64,000 bases of DNA from Anisodus tanguticus (GCA_034509755.1 CM067549.1:29656001-29720000), one strand, 5' to 3'; shown: positions 47,303 to 58,027, counted from the stretch's first letter. The notes: generated by a model not told the origin, from the sequence alone. Translations and numbers: made by a program.

Positions 47303-48067
47303 GAACGCTTAAAGGGGAGAAGGCTTGGAGTGAGCGCTAGGAATTGCTTGGATGTCTGGAGATTTAGAGACAGCAACATTTCTCCATAAGTTCATAGCTT
47401 ATACTAGTGTTACAGTTGTGTCACAATGATTAATAAAATCAATCATTATTGTTTATCACTTAATTCGATGATTTTAGTTTATCGACAAAAAGATAAAGAA
47501 AAAGAAATAACAACAGATAAGGTGTAGCAGACGCCATCTCTCTTATTATCTCCTTCACATGATCCTGGTGACTTTTCTCTTTCTTTTTCCGTTCTATTTC
47601 ATCCTTTTTCTTTTTATGGAAGCCAAAAGTAAATTAAATTCATTCTCTTAACTAGTTTGTGGGTGTGAATAGGGTATATATTTACATCTCTCTGTAACCG
47701 TATCGTCATATAATAATCAAAGTTTTCAGAATTTTATTTTATATTTTACCTCTTTATAATAATTTTTTTTATCTATAACAACAATAACTATATTTATAAC
47801 AGTAAACTTTTTGTAAAATTTTCCCTTGATAACATTTATCTTCTTTTTTTTAATAATATAATGATTAACCATCTTTACAGAAATAGAATCTATAAGATTA
47901 CCAATAATAGGTTTAGAGATTTTGACCAAATATTTGGATACTTTAATACACTATTAGAAAAAAAAAAGTGTGATTAAGCTTGTGTTTTATGACAAAGAAT
48001 ATTTTATGAATATATATTACTATCATTAAAGGATTTCTTTTTGTTACATAAAGTGTGACTAAGCTTG
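47303..48067. other. AT-rich intergenic spacer
   Basis: No gene. A GTGTGA(T/C)TAAGCTTGTGTTT motif occurs at 47967-47986 and again at 48053-48072, overlapping the start of the next LTR. Only low-complexity AT runs otherwise. Confidence 0.5.
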
Positions 48068-48666
48068 TGTTTACCCGTAAATCGGTACAGTTGAATTTGT
48101 ATACGTGGTCAAGGACACGTGAATCTCAAGTGACACGTTAGATAGGAATTCTAGATGAATTGTAAAATGAATAATAACAAGACAAGATAAAGTAATGCTT
48201 AGTCTGAGCCTTATGACAGCTTTTGAGCAAAGTGACGATAACTTGTATGAAAGCACAGAAATCAAGAGAATAATAATAAGTATTTTGTAATTGCTAGATT
48301 CTGATGGGTTACAATGAAATAAAGCGTCCTATTTATACATGAGCTACATGGGTACACAACCCACAAAATATGCCCTCATAAATGCAGGAGAATGAATGTT
48401 GTAATAATTGGATAATTAATCTCTCAATAAATGCCATTAAAAGGATGTTGGAAGTCGTACGACTGGTTTTAGTAATGGTCGTCAGTTACGATACAAACAA
48501 CTTTTAACCTTCTTTATTATTGGTACTGGCCTTGCTCGTGTCGCTCCTAGTACCGTGCATACGGAACCAGTGGCACTATAATTTGACGTGGGTCTGACTC
48601 AACATCATGCTCCATGCGTCATGTCATAATTCATACAGTTTTCTTATACGGATTTTGCCGAATACA
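48068..48666 (-). repeat. 3' LTR of the reduced Tat element (599 bp)
   Basis: In plus reading it goes from TGTTTACCCGTAAATCGG to GCCGAATACA. It matches 51240-51841 closely and its first 60 bases resemble the LTR at 23283. Confidence 0.85.
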
Positions 48667-48683
48667 GATAGTCCCCTCACTTT
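48667..48683 (-). promoter_or_regulatory. Polypurine tract (minus strand) of the reduced Tat element
   Basis: Minus strand AAAGTGAGGGGACTATC followed by the LTR start TGTATTCGG. Its position shows that the LTR at 48068-48666 is the 3' LTR, and so that the element lies on the minus strand. Confidence 0.75.
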
Positions 48684-49006
48684 CCGGTCGCAACTCTTGT
48701 GCAACCGGGAAGTGGATTTGACATAACCAACTGACGCTTCGTGTTTTGACGGGAAATTTGAACTATAATGATTACTAAACTTGACATGCATCACATCCAT
48801 TTACTACTTCTGAAACGGCGACCATTGAACCATCTTTCCGATCGACGTGAACTTTCGTAATGATGGTTCACGTCTTTTCACCTCCAAAAACGTTATATAT
48901 TTTTACCATCAATAGGAGGCCAAATCTTTCACATAAGGCAACCATACTATCTACAAATTTATTTCTATAACTTTGCTTTCCTTTGATCTTCACAACTTCC
49001 TCAATA

Positions 49007-49703
49007 ATGTCTTCCACTAACTCTTCTCCTTTCCGCTCATCTGAGGATAACAATAATCCTCCTAGTCATCGACATGGGAAGGAACTCATTTCCCCCATAA
49101 CCCCAGAAAGTGGATTTGCACTCTATTGCTACCGAAATACTCTTTCAGGCTTCGATTTTTTAGGAGACCTTCTTGTTCAAACCAACTATGAGTATGTTGA
49201 AAACTTTGAGTCCAAAATAACAGTCAAACTTCTTCCTACAGTTATATTGGATTGTGGTTTTTCTCCTGATATAGTTGTCAAAAAAGTTGATCATGTCGAT
49301 CGTGTGCATTACCATGTTGAAGGATTTTCTATGACATACACCTATCCATTCACCATCGGTTTCAAACTCCTCATCCCAAAGATTCTTGAGGATTTTTGTC
49401 GCCAGTATAGGGTTTTTCTTAGGCCAAATTTCACCACAGATTTGGAGACTTGTTTTCTACATCCAGATGTTAGCCAATATTGCCGATGTTTCATTTACCA
49501 TCGACCACCTCATCCTCTTATATTACCCTAGGGTTTTATGAGGCAGAATTATCGCCATGTACCCTCGAGGAATTCACATCCTTATTAATGCGGAGGACAA
49601 TCATGACCGTGGTTGGTAGACCCGTTACGTTCTGATCAGGACTAACCAAATTAACCAGCGTTCTTCAGATCCTTTCATGGAAGAGTGGAATCCCCCTCGT
49701 GAG

Positions 49704-49787
<84 letters not shown>

Positions 49788-50763
49788 GGTTATCTAAATA
49801 AAGGATAATTATTTTCTAACTCAAAGTTTTATAACTTTCTCAGTCATTCTTATTGAGTCGCATTTGATCGAAGGGATTTTTGAATGGGAGTACTTCTCCA
49901 TGCCACCCCCAATATCACCAGGACTTGGATGAGTATCACTTCATCATAGTGGAAGGGGAAATACCATGGTAAGATTTCGACCTCAACATTCCCTTTTATT
50001 CATATTTTATCTAGAATCTCCGAAATTCCTTTTTCAACATTTTTCCTCTATTACCAGGACTCCTGGCTCGAACCTCCTCAGCCCAAAAAGTGAAATCTCG
50101 CACGGCTGCCTTATTGAACGTTAAGTTTGCTTCTAGCATCCAAAAGTGAAAAGCTCAAAACGAGGTTACCGAGCCCCCGATGGGAATTGGTTCTCGGGTG
50201 AGAAGTCATCGCCAACTCACAGAGTATTGGAAGGAGCTGCAGGAGAAAGATAAGGCGGGAGTCATCCATATTGATGAGGAATAAAGGATGAAAGAAGAGA
50301 TCCCCAGCTCAGATAGCCCACGTCAGGAAGCTCCAGAAGCAGAAACTCTTGTTCCTCTGGAGGGCCATTCTAAGCGCAGCTCAATCCCTATATCCGAAAC
50401 CGAGGCCGGGACATCTGTTTCTTCCCCATAGAAATCTTCACATGCCACCCTTGAGGCTTCTATCACTCATCTTGCAGACTTGTTCTGACAGGTAGAATTT
50501 CCTTTATTTTCCTTCTATTTTCCACAATGTTGCTCTTATTTACCGATTGCAACCCCTTCATTAAGGGTCATGTCACTGCTCTATGCAATGCAGATTTGGC
50601 AAAAGCAGTTGGCCCTTCCAATGTGGAAAAAAAGATGAAGGATGAGATTCAAAACCTCAGGGCTGAAGTCGAACTGCTACGTGCTGACCTTAGGGATTCT
50701 ATCTCTCTCCAAGCTTCACTCCAGTTATGTTTGCAAGATGTGGTAGAATATTTGAAGGACTGA
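49007..50763 (+). pseudogene. Antisense ORF of the reduced Tat element
   Basis: ATG at 49007 (MSSTNSSPFRSSEDNNNPPS), 341 bases from the LTR, with a TATA-like ACGTTATATATTTT near 48890-48903. The first exon is open for 174 codons: LLVQTNYEYVENFESKI, YTYPFTIGFKLLIPKILEDF, CRQYRVFLRPNF. Stops follow, then PFMEEWNPPR at the exon end. An intron (GTGAGTATT at 49699 to CTTTCTCAG at 49843) matches the first intron of the ORF at 15309. The end (50566-50763) is a Leu/Glu-rich helix, QNLRAEVELLRADLRDS, to a stop at 50763. Function unknown. Confidence 0.7.
49706..49784. repeat. (TA)n microsatellite, about 39 units
   Basis: An uninterrupted TA run lying inside the predicted intron 49699-49843 of the antisense ORF. 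Confidence 0.98.
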
Positions 50764-50767
50764 GAGA

Positions 50768-51136
50768 ATTCTCTTCCTTGATCGTCACCGGTTCTGCCTT
50801 GACCATCACCAGTTCTGCCCTGACCATCATCGGTTTATCCACGTGTATTTGGTGGAGGAACTGGTCCTCCTGTTGGAGTACTGTCCGTATTTCTAGACAT
50901 GAACTCCTCTTGAAACCGCTTCAAATGCTTCAAATCTTTGTTCATTTTAGTGTTATGTGCCCAAAGATTCTGTATGGATTCATCATGCGTTTCATCAATA
51001 GAACATCATCATATTAACCTTCTTCGGAAGTGACTCCTTCTGTATGCGTCGGATCTCTGGGCGTTTTAGTTTCTCTTGTCAAATCATTCAGCCCCAGATT
51101 GCTGGTGTTGTCGCTGATGTTATCTATTCCTGTCAT
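50768..51136 (-). pseudogene. Gag N-terminal fragment of the reduced Tat element
   Basis: It starts at the ATG at 51136 (minus): MTGIDNISDNTSNLGLNDLT, PTHTEGVTSEEG. After a frameshift near 50990 it reads HLKRFQEEFMSRNTDSTPTG, GPVPPPNTRG, then three near-copies of the heptapeptide TGDGQGR encoded by a 21-bp repeat (50778-50840). It breaks off where the antisense ORF ends. The polar, Pro-rich composition is like the leader of gag in the Tat element at 23169. Confidence 0.6.
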
Positions 51137-51220
51137 CTATCTGATCTGAACAAACAATAAGACTTAAAGAAAAAGACAGATTAGTAAAGGGGTCACTTGT
51201 GACACCACAATTGTCCAGGC

Positions 51221-51239
51221 CCCACGGTGGGTGTCAAAC
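51221..51239 (-). promoter_or_regulatory. Primer binding site of the reduced Tat element
   Basis: Minus strand GTTTGACACCCACCGTGGG directly after the LTR's TAAACA. It differs at two or three bases from the site at 23264-23282 (TGGCGCC), so the two elements are related but not identical. Confidence 0.7.
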
Positions 51240-51841
51240 TGTTTACCCGTAAATCGGTACAGTTGAATTTGTATACGTGGTCAAAGATACATGGATCTCA
51301 AGTGACATGTTAGATAGGAATTCTAGATGAATTGTACTGAAAATGAGTAATAACAAAATAAGATAAAGTAGTGCTTAGCCAGAGCCTTATGGCATCTTTT
51401 GGGCAAAGTGACATTAACTTGTATGAAAGCACATAAATCAAGAGAATAACAATAAGTATTTTGTAATTGCTATATTATTATGAGTTACAATGGAATGAAG
51501 TGTCCTATTTATACATGAGCTACACGGGTACACAACCCACGAAATATGCTCTCATAAATGCAGGAGAATGAATGTTATAATAATTGGACAATCAATCTCT
51601 CAATAAATGTCATTAAAAGGTTGTTGGATGTCGCATTACCGGTTTTAGTAACGATCGTCCGTTATGATGCAAACGGCTCTTAACCTTCTTTATTACCGGT
51701 ACCGGCCTTGCTCGTGTCGCTCCCGGTACTGTGCATACGAACCAGTGGCGCTATAATCTGACGTGGGTCTGACTCACAATCATGCTCCACGCATCATGCC
51801 ATAATTCGTACAAATGTCTTATACAAATTTTGCTCTATGCA
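51240..51841 (-). repeat. 5' LTR of the reduced Tat element (602 bp)
   Basis: In plus reading TGTTTACCCGTAAATCGG to GCTCTATGCA. Inner landmarks shared with the left copy: GATAGGAATTCTAGATGAAT, CTATTTATACATGAGCTACA (minus TATA box TGTATAAATAG, about 51507-51519) and GGCCTTGCTCGTGTCGCTCC. Confidence 0.85.
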
Positions 51842-53179
51842 GGATATGACAATTAAAAATGAAAATTAGATTTTATGCATCTTTATTTTCTATAACAACG
51901 AACTATTATTTAAATGACAATCGGATCATAGGCGTATAAAAGCCATTGTTATAACAATAAAAGTTTAGAACCCAACAATGTTGTTATAACGAGGTTTTAC
52001 TTATATAATTATAGTTGTGGTGGTTAAAAAAATGTAGCCATTCATTTTTTGTTATCTCGTCTATGATCTATCCACTCCATTAGAAAATACACCAAAATAA
52101 CTCCTACTTCTCTGCTTTTAGTTTTGTTCACGTTTAACAAATATAGTCCATAGAAATGTATTGGAAGCTTTCAATGATTGATTTGAGGTTTTGTTTGTGT
52201 ATGGTCTTCTATCTTGGAAATGACAAACAAGTCCTTTGAAGGGTCCGTGGATCCAACCAAACGACGAAAGTGAAGCCAATTAAAAATTTGGATGAACAGT
52301 AAACATTCATGATAAAGGGAATTTTTGTTGCGGGGAATAGGTGGTAAAACTCCACTTATACATCACAAGTCATGAATTTCTGTACATTAACAATTCGCTT
52401 AAAAATAATTTAATTTTGATATCCAACCTCGAGCGATTTGAGATTGAAGTATAATTAGTTGATTGATTGGTACAAGAGAGCGTCAGTCACCTTTATGCAA
52501 CGTTCCTCAGAAAATTACAGTATGTAAATAGATTAAATTTTATATATAAGGTATATTATATGTTGAATCAATCATGATATTTTTGGTGTATTTTATTTTT
52601 TGTATTTTGACTATCTTTAGTGAAAAATATTGATTCGGCCCCTAGCTTTGAAATTAGACAACTATAAGAGTGGATCAAATAAGCTAATCCAACCAAACCT
52701 CAAAATCTCTCAAAATCATCCCCTTGGATCTGGCAATATAAGGGTGTCATATCTCTCAAAATCTCAATGATTGTATGTTTTACTCACTGTGCTTAGCTAG
52801 CAATTACATAATGAAAGATTCAGCCCACTATGAATGACTCATCAAACACGTGCATATCTGAGTATCTGATTGGATTACACAATGAAGATCCAACATCTAG
52901 CTCTATGAGCTTTGGGATTTTTATCTTAAGATGGTGTACATTTATTGATCACATGGTAGAAGAGTAAAGTGGTGTTTGAGCATTTAAAGACAACGGAAAA
53001 GGATCCAATTAAGTATCAGTTGAAAAAATAGCTTTTGGGCCTAATATATTCCTAAGGGGTGCTAGCTAATTAAATGGCCCATAGTTAGTTCAATGGTTAA
53101 CTCTAACACGGTCTATAAATATACCATTATGGATGTTGGAATACGAGTACCATAAAACGTAGAAACGAATTTGCATATG
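51842..53179. other. AT-rich intergenic region
   Basis: No gene or complete repeat was recognised on either strand. Confidence 0.5.
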
Positions 53180-53710
53180 CACTACTAAAAAACAGGTAAA
53201 AATTGACGAAGAAAAACCAAACGGACTGTGTCGGGAAAAAATCGATAAAAACCGACGCAGTCTATCGATTTTAATAATTTTTAATTTTTTTTATTTAAAA
53301 CCGACGAATTACGTCAGTTTATTTTGGCGGAATTATGCGCTTAAAATTCCTCCAAAATAAATCGACGTATTCCATCGATTTTATTAAAATTAATAATAAT
53401 TAATATATAAATACCGACGGATATTGTCGGTTTATTTTTAAAAAATAATAAAATCAATTTTTAATTTTAATTCATTTTTAATTATTGATAAAATAAAATA
53501 TTTTTAATTTATTTTTTGATAAAATCAACGAGGTCCATCGACTTTATTTATGTTTTTTTTATATAATTCCTTTTTAAATATTAATAAATGAAATGATTAT
53601 GTTTTAATGAAACCGACAGATTTCCTTTTATTATTTTAAATAATTTTTACGATCAATTCCTGGTCAAATCATTAACAAACCTGATGGACTACGTCGGTTT
53701 TGTTATTACA
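53180..53710 (+). repeat. CACTA terminus and subterminal repeats
   Basis: After CACTACTAAAAAACAGG, variants of ACCGACG and its inverse CGTCGGTTT recur at least ten times, many as small hairpins (for example CCGACGAATTACGTCAGTTT and CCGACGGATATTGTCGGTTT). In CACTA elements such motifs bind the element's own TNPA-like protein during excision. Confidence 0.8.
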
Positions 53711-53828
53711 TGAGATCCAAATCGGGTCTTTCTTCCCATTACTCTCATTTCCCAAAACGTCTTTTAAAAAAGCAATTTTCCAACCCAACCGGCGCCCCAA
53801 CCGACATTTGAACAGCATCCCTGCTCCA

Positions 53829-53896
53829 ATGGAGACCCATCGTGACCGGCATCACCGCTCCACCACCGCTCCAGCTCCTCTCTCACCCAAAAAGTG
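53829..53896 (+). CDS. Possible first exon of a CACTA gene
   Basis: ATG at 53829: METHRDRHHRSTTAPAPLSP, then an AAAAA/GTGAGATT donor-like site and a long AT-rich stretch to an acceptor near 54365. C-rich composition differs sharply from its surroundings. Whether it joins the TNP2 exon is inference. Confidence 0.25.
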
Positions 53897-54376
53897 AGAT
53901 TAGTACTCAAATTAGGGCTTTTTAATTTTTGTTAATGTCATTGTTATTTTTAAAATTTAGGTTCAATGTTAGTGTACTAGTGTATTTAGGTTAGTTTTTC
54001 GTTAATTTAAGGCTTTATTTTAGTGTATAAACTTGAATTTGTAAAAACAAATAGATACTATTTGTGAAAAAATTGTAGTGATGATTTTTATGATTTTTTT
54101 TAAATTCAAATGACTATATTTTATGTTCATTGTAAATGTATTTGTGTTAGCTTAGTTAAAAATCATTCGTAATGTTATTGATGTTGAATTTGTGAAAAAT
54201 TATAGACTTTATTTGACTAGTTTACTTATCAATTTCTTTTTTGTTTCATTCTTAAGTTATAAAAGTTAGATTTGTTATTGAGAATTCAAATTAGGCTTCT
54301 TAATCAAGGTTAAACATAATTACAATATTTCTATAACCTCAAAATTTTATGGGTATTTTTGTAGACAGATCATCGT

Positions 54377-55123
54377 ATGTGGATGTATAATAGAAACAAT
54401 AGTGAACGTGTGGGTGTTAATGGTGAATTTTTTTAAGGTGTTAAAGGGTTTACCATACCTGCAATGTCACTTGATCCTTACCAAAATGAAGGGGTAATTA
54501 GGTATCCTTATTTGAATTGCAAGTGTATGAAGTATTTTAAACCAAAAATGGTTAAGCTTCATTTATATCGTAAGGGGTTTAAGGGGAGATATTTTTTTTG
54601 GAGATACAACTTATCATTTATATCGCAAGAAAATATTCATGTCCAATATGATAGAGTAAACGATATGGTCAATGATGCTTTTAGGATATATTCTGGGTTC
54701 GAACCTAAACAAATTATTGAGCAACCTCCCAATGAAGAAGCAATGCGCTTCTATCAAGACTTAGAAGAGGCTAGACGTCCACTTTGGATCGGGACTCCTC
54801 ATTCTAAGTTGTCTGTTGCAGTTAGAATTATTAATATAAAATCAGATTGGAGTGTTGCTGAAGGTGCTATGGACTCTATGATTAAGTTTGTGGGGGAACT
54901 AGTAAGTCCTGAATTCGACATACCTAAAAATTACTATCATGCAAAGAGACTGGTTTCCAAGTTAGGATTGACGTATAATAGAATTCATTATTGTCCAAAC
55001 GGTTGTATGTTGTTCTATAAGCAAGATGCTGATTTAGAACATTGTAAATTATGTGGACATGCTCATTTTAGGCGGGCTCCTAGTGGGAAGATTGTTCCAA
55101 TCAAGATAATGTATAATACCTAG
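54377..55123 (+). pseudogene. CACTA transposase (TNP2-type), N-terminal part
   Basis: The frame opens at 54377 with MWMYNRNNSERVGVNGEFF, then a stop, then from 54464 a 219-codon open frame. IRYPYLNCKCMKYFKPKMVK then LHLYRKGFKGRYFFW is the transposase-associated domain. EEAMRFYQDLEEARRPLW, KLSVAVRIINIKSDWSVAEG, IPKNYYHAKRLVSKLGLTYN then HYCPNGCMLFYKQDADLEHC lead to KLCGHAHFRRAPSGKIVP, where the catalytic transposase domain should begin. The frame stops two codons after MYN. The whole DDE catalytic part (several hundred residues) is missing. Confidence 0.85.
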
Positions 55124-55189
55124 AATAAAGAGGTTGTACGTATAGCCAAGTTCCTTCCGATCCACATACGCACTCTACCCCGCCTCCTT

Positions 55190-56645
55190 ATTTTATGTCT
55201 GGTTCGAGTATGCAGCCCCATTCCGACCAGTATGTCTACCATGATCCACCACCTCAGGTGCCCCCATTTACCCATCCTACTTTTATACCTACACCCATTT
55301 TTGTTGCACCACAAGGCTGATCTCCTTCCACCTCGACGATCATGTCTCCTTCACCTTCTCCACGGAGCTCATCTCATGGCCTATCTAATTTGCACCTTAG
55401 AGATAACATCTCTGAGCAAGACTCACAACCATGGACACCATCTCTGAGCCAGACACGAGCACACTCGCACCGGCATCTGCACCTGCACGTACTCCTGGTC
55501 AGGATCTACAATCGGTTGATATAGGTATGATGTGTAGGATTATAATTGTGCCTGAGGGAGCTGGGTAAGATTATTTTTATTAAGTTTTCATTTTATTTTT
55601 ATCATCTTACTCTTTTATGTGTTAATATTTTTACTATCATATTGCAGGTATTATCCAGACCATGAGACTACAAAAGCAATTCTAGATGTCGTTCAAAGGC
55701 TTTACGGCAATTACTTTTACACTTCATGGAGTGCGATTCCATATGAGACTCAATTGGCGTATGTATCTTATTTTTAATTTTATCAAGTTTTAATTTAGTT
55801 ATGTATATCATCTAACTTTAGCCATTTAGTTTGAAGTTGGTGTGCACATGAGATCCAAAAGACATCGACATGGTTGCTAAGAACTTCGAGAGGAAAGAGA
55901 GTGCAAGATTTTCTTACTAATTTTCGAGGGTTAGAAAGTATAATAGGCAGCCCTTCTGGCTAACCGACGGACAATGGGAGCAACTTAAAGCATACTGGCG
56001 AACTCCTGAAGTCATCGCCAAGTCTGAGCAGGCAAAGGCTGCCCGTGCATCCCAAAAAGGTGGCTCTTTGCACACTACAGGTGCAAGAAGTCAAGGGCAT
56101 GTAGCTAGGAAAATGGTAAGTAATTTTACAATTTTAAAGTCATAAACTATAAATATGTTATTATTGAGTTATAATTTTTCTTTGTAGAAAGAAAAGATGG
56201 GAGTTTTTGATAGTCATGATGAGCTCTTCCTAAAGGCCCACATTAAAAAAAAATAACAAGACGAATGAGGATGTATGGGTCAAACCCAGGGCTAAAGACA
56301 CTTCTCTAAGTAATTCTTTTAGTCTTTGAATAACTATTATATAAGCTATGTTTGGTATATACTAACTTTTATTTTTAAATATACAGGTTGGGTATAAAGA
56401 AGTCATCCACGAGTACAAGCAAACTCATTCTGAAGGTGAGTCAGCCCAACCTCCACCGGAATTGGAGATTGAAGTATGGTGTAAAGTAGTTGGGTCACAA
56501 AAGGGTAGAACATACGGTCTAGGCCTGAGAAACAACTTTCAGCGCCTCCAGTCAAGAATGTGAGGTGAAGGGACTTCCTGACAGGGCGAGGGCAATGATG
56601 GTGTCCAAATCGCAGCTATCGCGCAACAAATAGCAAAAGATGTTT
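55190..56645 (+). pseudogene. CACTA second gene (Transposase_24 / PTTA-type), multi-exon
   Basis: The leader exon is Pro/Ser-rich (MSGSSMQPHSDQYVYHDPPP), with a frameshift near 55450, ending at about 55564. Exons follow at 55648-55758 (YYPDHETTKAILDVVQRLYG), 55830-56115 (DIDMVAKNFERKESARF, AYWRTPEVIAKSEQAKAARA, SQKGGSLHTTGARSQGH), about 56188-56307 (DELFLKAHIKKK) and from 56387 (VGYKEVIHEYKQTHSEGESA, KGRTYGLGLRNNF). All introns keep GT/AG ends except one. The motif order is that of the plant En/Spm PF03004 family, thought to be the accessory DNA-binding protein. The end runs into the mitochondrial insert. Confidence 0.8.
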
Positions 56646-56649
56646 TTGC

Positions 56650-57790
56650 CATATCCTGACTTTCTTTTGACCCCCCTCCCTCATATGTTCTCTACTTAGT
56701 CCTTTAACAAAAGCGCCCCTTAAATGTTGATTCTCGAAAATGCTTATTTAAGCTATTACTTTAGAAGCTGACCTTCAAAAGATCGGGAATAGAATAGTGG
56801 ACGCCAAAAAAAATGGGGTTTTGCGATTGGACTTTTTCCTTCACTATTTTTATAGGGAGAATCAAATGAATTTTAGGTTCTATTAATTTTATAACAATTA
56901 TCTTCAACATGCGTGAACCTGGAATGACTATGCATAGATCACCTCTATTTGTGTGGTCCATTCTAGTGACAGCATTCCCACTTTTATTATCACTTCCGAT
57001 ACTGGCAGGGGCAATTACATGTTATTAACCGATCGAAACTTTAATACAACCTTTTCTGCTCCCGTTGGAGGGGGAGACCCCATATTATACCAGCATCTCT
57101 TTTGGTTCTTTGGTCATCCAGAAGTGTATATTTCATTCTGCCTGGATCCGGTATCATAAGTCATATCGTTTCAACTTTTTCGGGAAAATCAATTTTCGAG
57201 TATATAGGCATGGTTTATGCCATGATTAGTATAGGTGTTCTTGGATTTCTTGTTTGGGATCATCATATGTTTACTGTAGGCTTAGACGTTGATACCTGTG
57301 CCTACTTCACCGCAGCTACTATGATCATAGATGTCCCCACTGGAATCAAAATCTTTAGTGGGATCACTACCATGTGGGGGGGAGGGGGGGCTCGATACAA
57401 TACAAAACACCCATGTTATTTGTTGTAAGGTTCATCTTTTTGTTGCACCTGACATGGCATTTCCACGATTAAATAATATTTCATTCTGGTTGTTGCCTCC
57501 AATGGTGATTTTCTCTCTCATCTGATGAGGATTCGAAAAAAGTCATAACAATCTCCTCATGCAAGAACCAATCTATGTGTCTTTGCTCCTCATCCAATTT
57601 GACCTTTGTCAGTGAGGGTAAGCGGGCATACTTGCTTTCCCTTCTTCCAGGATCAAATGCGAAAATAAGACCTCCCGCTAAAACTGAAATTTCTGCTATA
57701 TCAACCTTCCAAACCAAAAGGGGATTCTGCTCCTACCGCTAAAGCAATTGTAGCGGCCCTTGCGTACACAATTGTAGCGACTCCTTCTAG
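56650..57790 (+). other. Mitochondrial DNA insert (NUMT) with scrambled cox1
   Basis: From about 56870 to 57410 the plus strand reads as plant mitochondrial cytochrome c oxidase subunit 1, across three frames: GSINFITIIFNMREPGMTMH, PILYQHLFWFFGHPEVYI, YAMISIGVLGFLVWDHHMFT and ATMIIDVPTGIKIFS. It then jumps at about 57440 to VAPDMAFPRLNNISFWLLPP, which in cox1 lies N-terminal to the first block. Several substitutions and indels show it is an inactive nuclear copy. The flanks (56650-56870 and 57530-57790) match no nuclear element I know and may also be mitochondrial. Confidence 0.8.
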
Positions 57791-57799
57791 CATTCATTT

Positions 57800-58010
57800 A
57801 ACACATGTGGCTGAAGCCTAACAATTGGATGGAGAGAGAGTGATGCAAGGGAGCCTGAAATCGCTCGAAGCACAAGTTAGGAGCCACATTACATGTGAAC
57901 AATTTTTTGTGCCCCACTCTCCCCCTCCTCACCCTGATGATACTGATGATATGAATCCGGAAGATGATGGAAAATACGTAGACCATACACCGGATGATGA
58001 GATGCCTTAG
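57800..58010 (+). pseudogene. Probable C-terminus of the CACTA second gene, beyond the NUMT
   Basis: HVAEA, a stop, then GERVMQGSLKSLEAQVRSHI, an acidic Pro-rich end (PHSPPPHPDDTDDMNPEDDG) and a stop at 58008-58010. The helical then acidic tail would suit the end of the PTTA-type protein whose frame breaks off at about 56645 with AAIAQQIAKDVFAIS. Joining the two is inference from position and composition. Confidence 0.4.
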
Positions 58011-58027
58011 TACTTACGATTACCCTT

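Larger units (their letters stand above)
48068..51841 (-). mobile_element. Tat-type element reduced to LTRs, gag N-terminus and antisense ORF
   Basis: LTRs at 48068-48666 and 51240-51841 are closely similar. In minus orientation the order is 5' LTR (right), primer site, start of gag, then directly the end of the antisense ORF (plus strand), its start, polypurine tract and 3' LTR (left). Total is 3.77 kb. Gag C-terminus, protease, RT, RNase H and integrase are all absent; the gag frame and the antisense frame meet at about 50765. Flanks (GCTTG / GGATA) do not match. Confidence 0.8.
53180..58027 (+). mobile_element. CACTA (En/Spm-type) transposon, 5' part to the Tekay insertion
   Basis: It starts with the CACTA terminus CACTACTAAAAAACAGG and a subterminal region of short repeats. 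Two genes typical of the superfamily follow: a TNP2-type transposase fragment and a PF03004-type second gene with its introns. No 3' terminus (..GTAGTG) appears before the LTR element at 58028, so that element probably inserted into it and the 3' end lies beyond the window. A mitochondrial insert occupies about 56650-57800. Confidence 0.75.

Noticed and set aside
53075..53120. tRNA-like stretch TAGTTCAATGGTTAA
   Set aside because: It resembles a D-arm only; no acceptor stem, anticodon arm or TPsiC sequence could be placed around it.
57481..57717. 78-codon minus frame next to the cox1 block
   Set aside because: No recognised family. Its end overlaps the reversed cox1 segment, so at least part is antisense of mitochondrial sequence. 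It could be part of a mitochondrial region, but not supportable as a gene.
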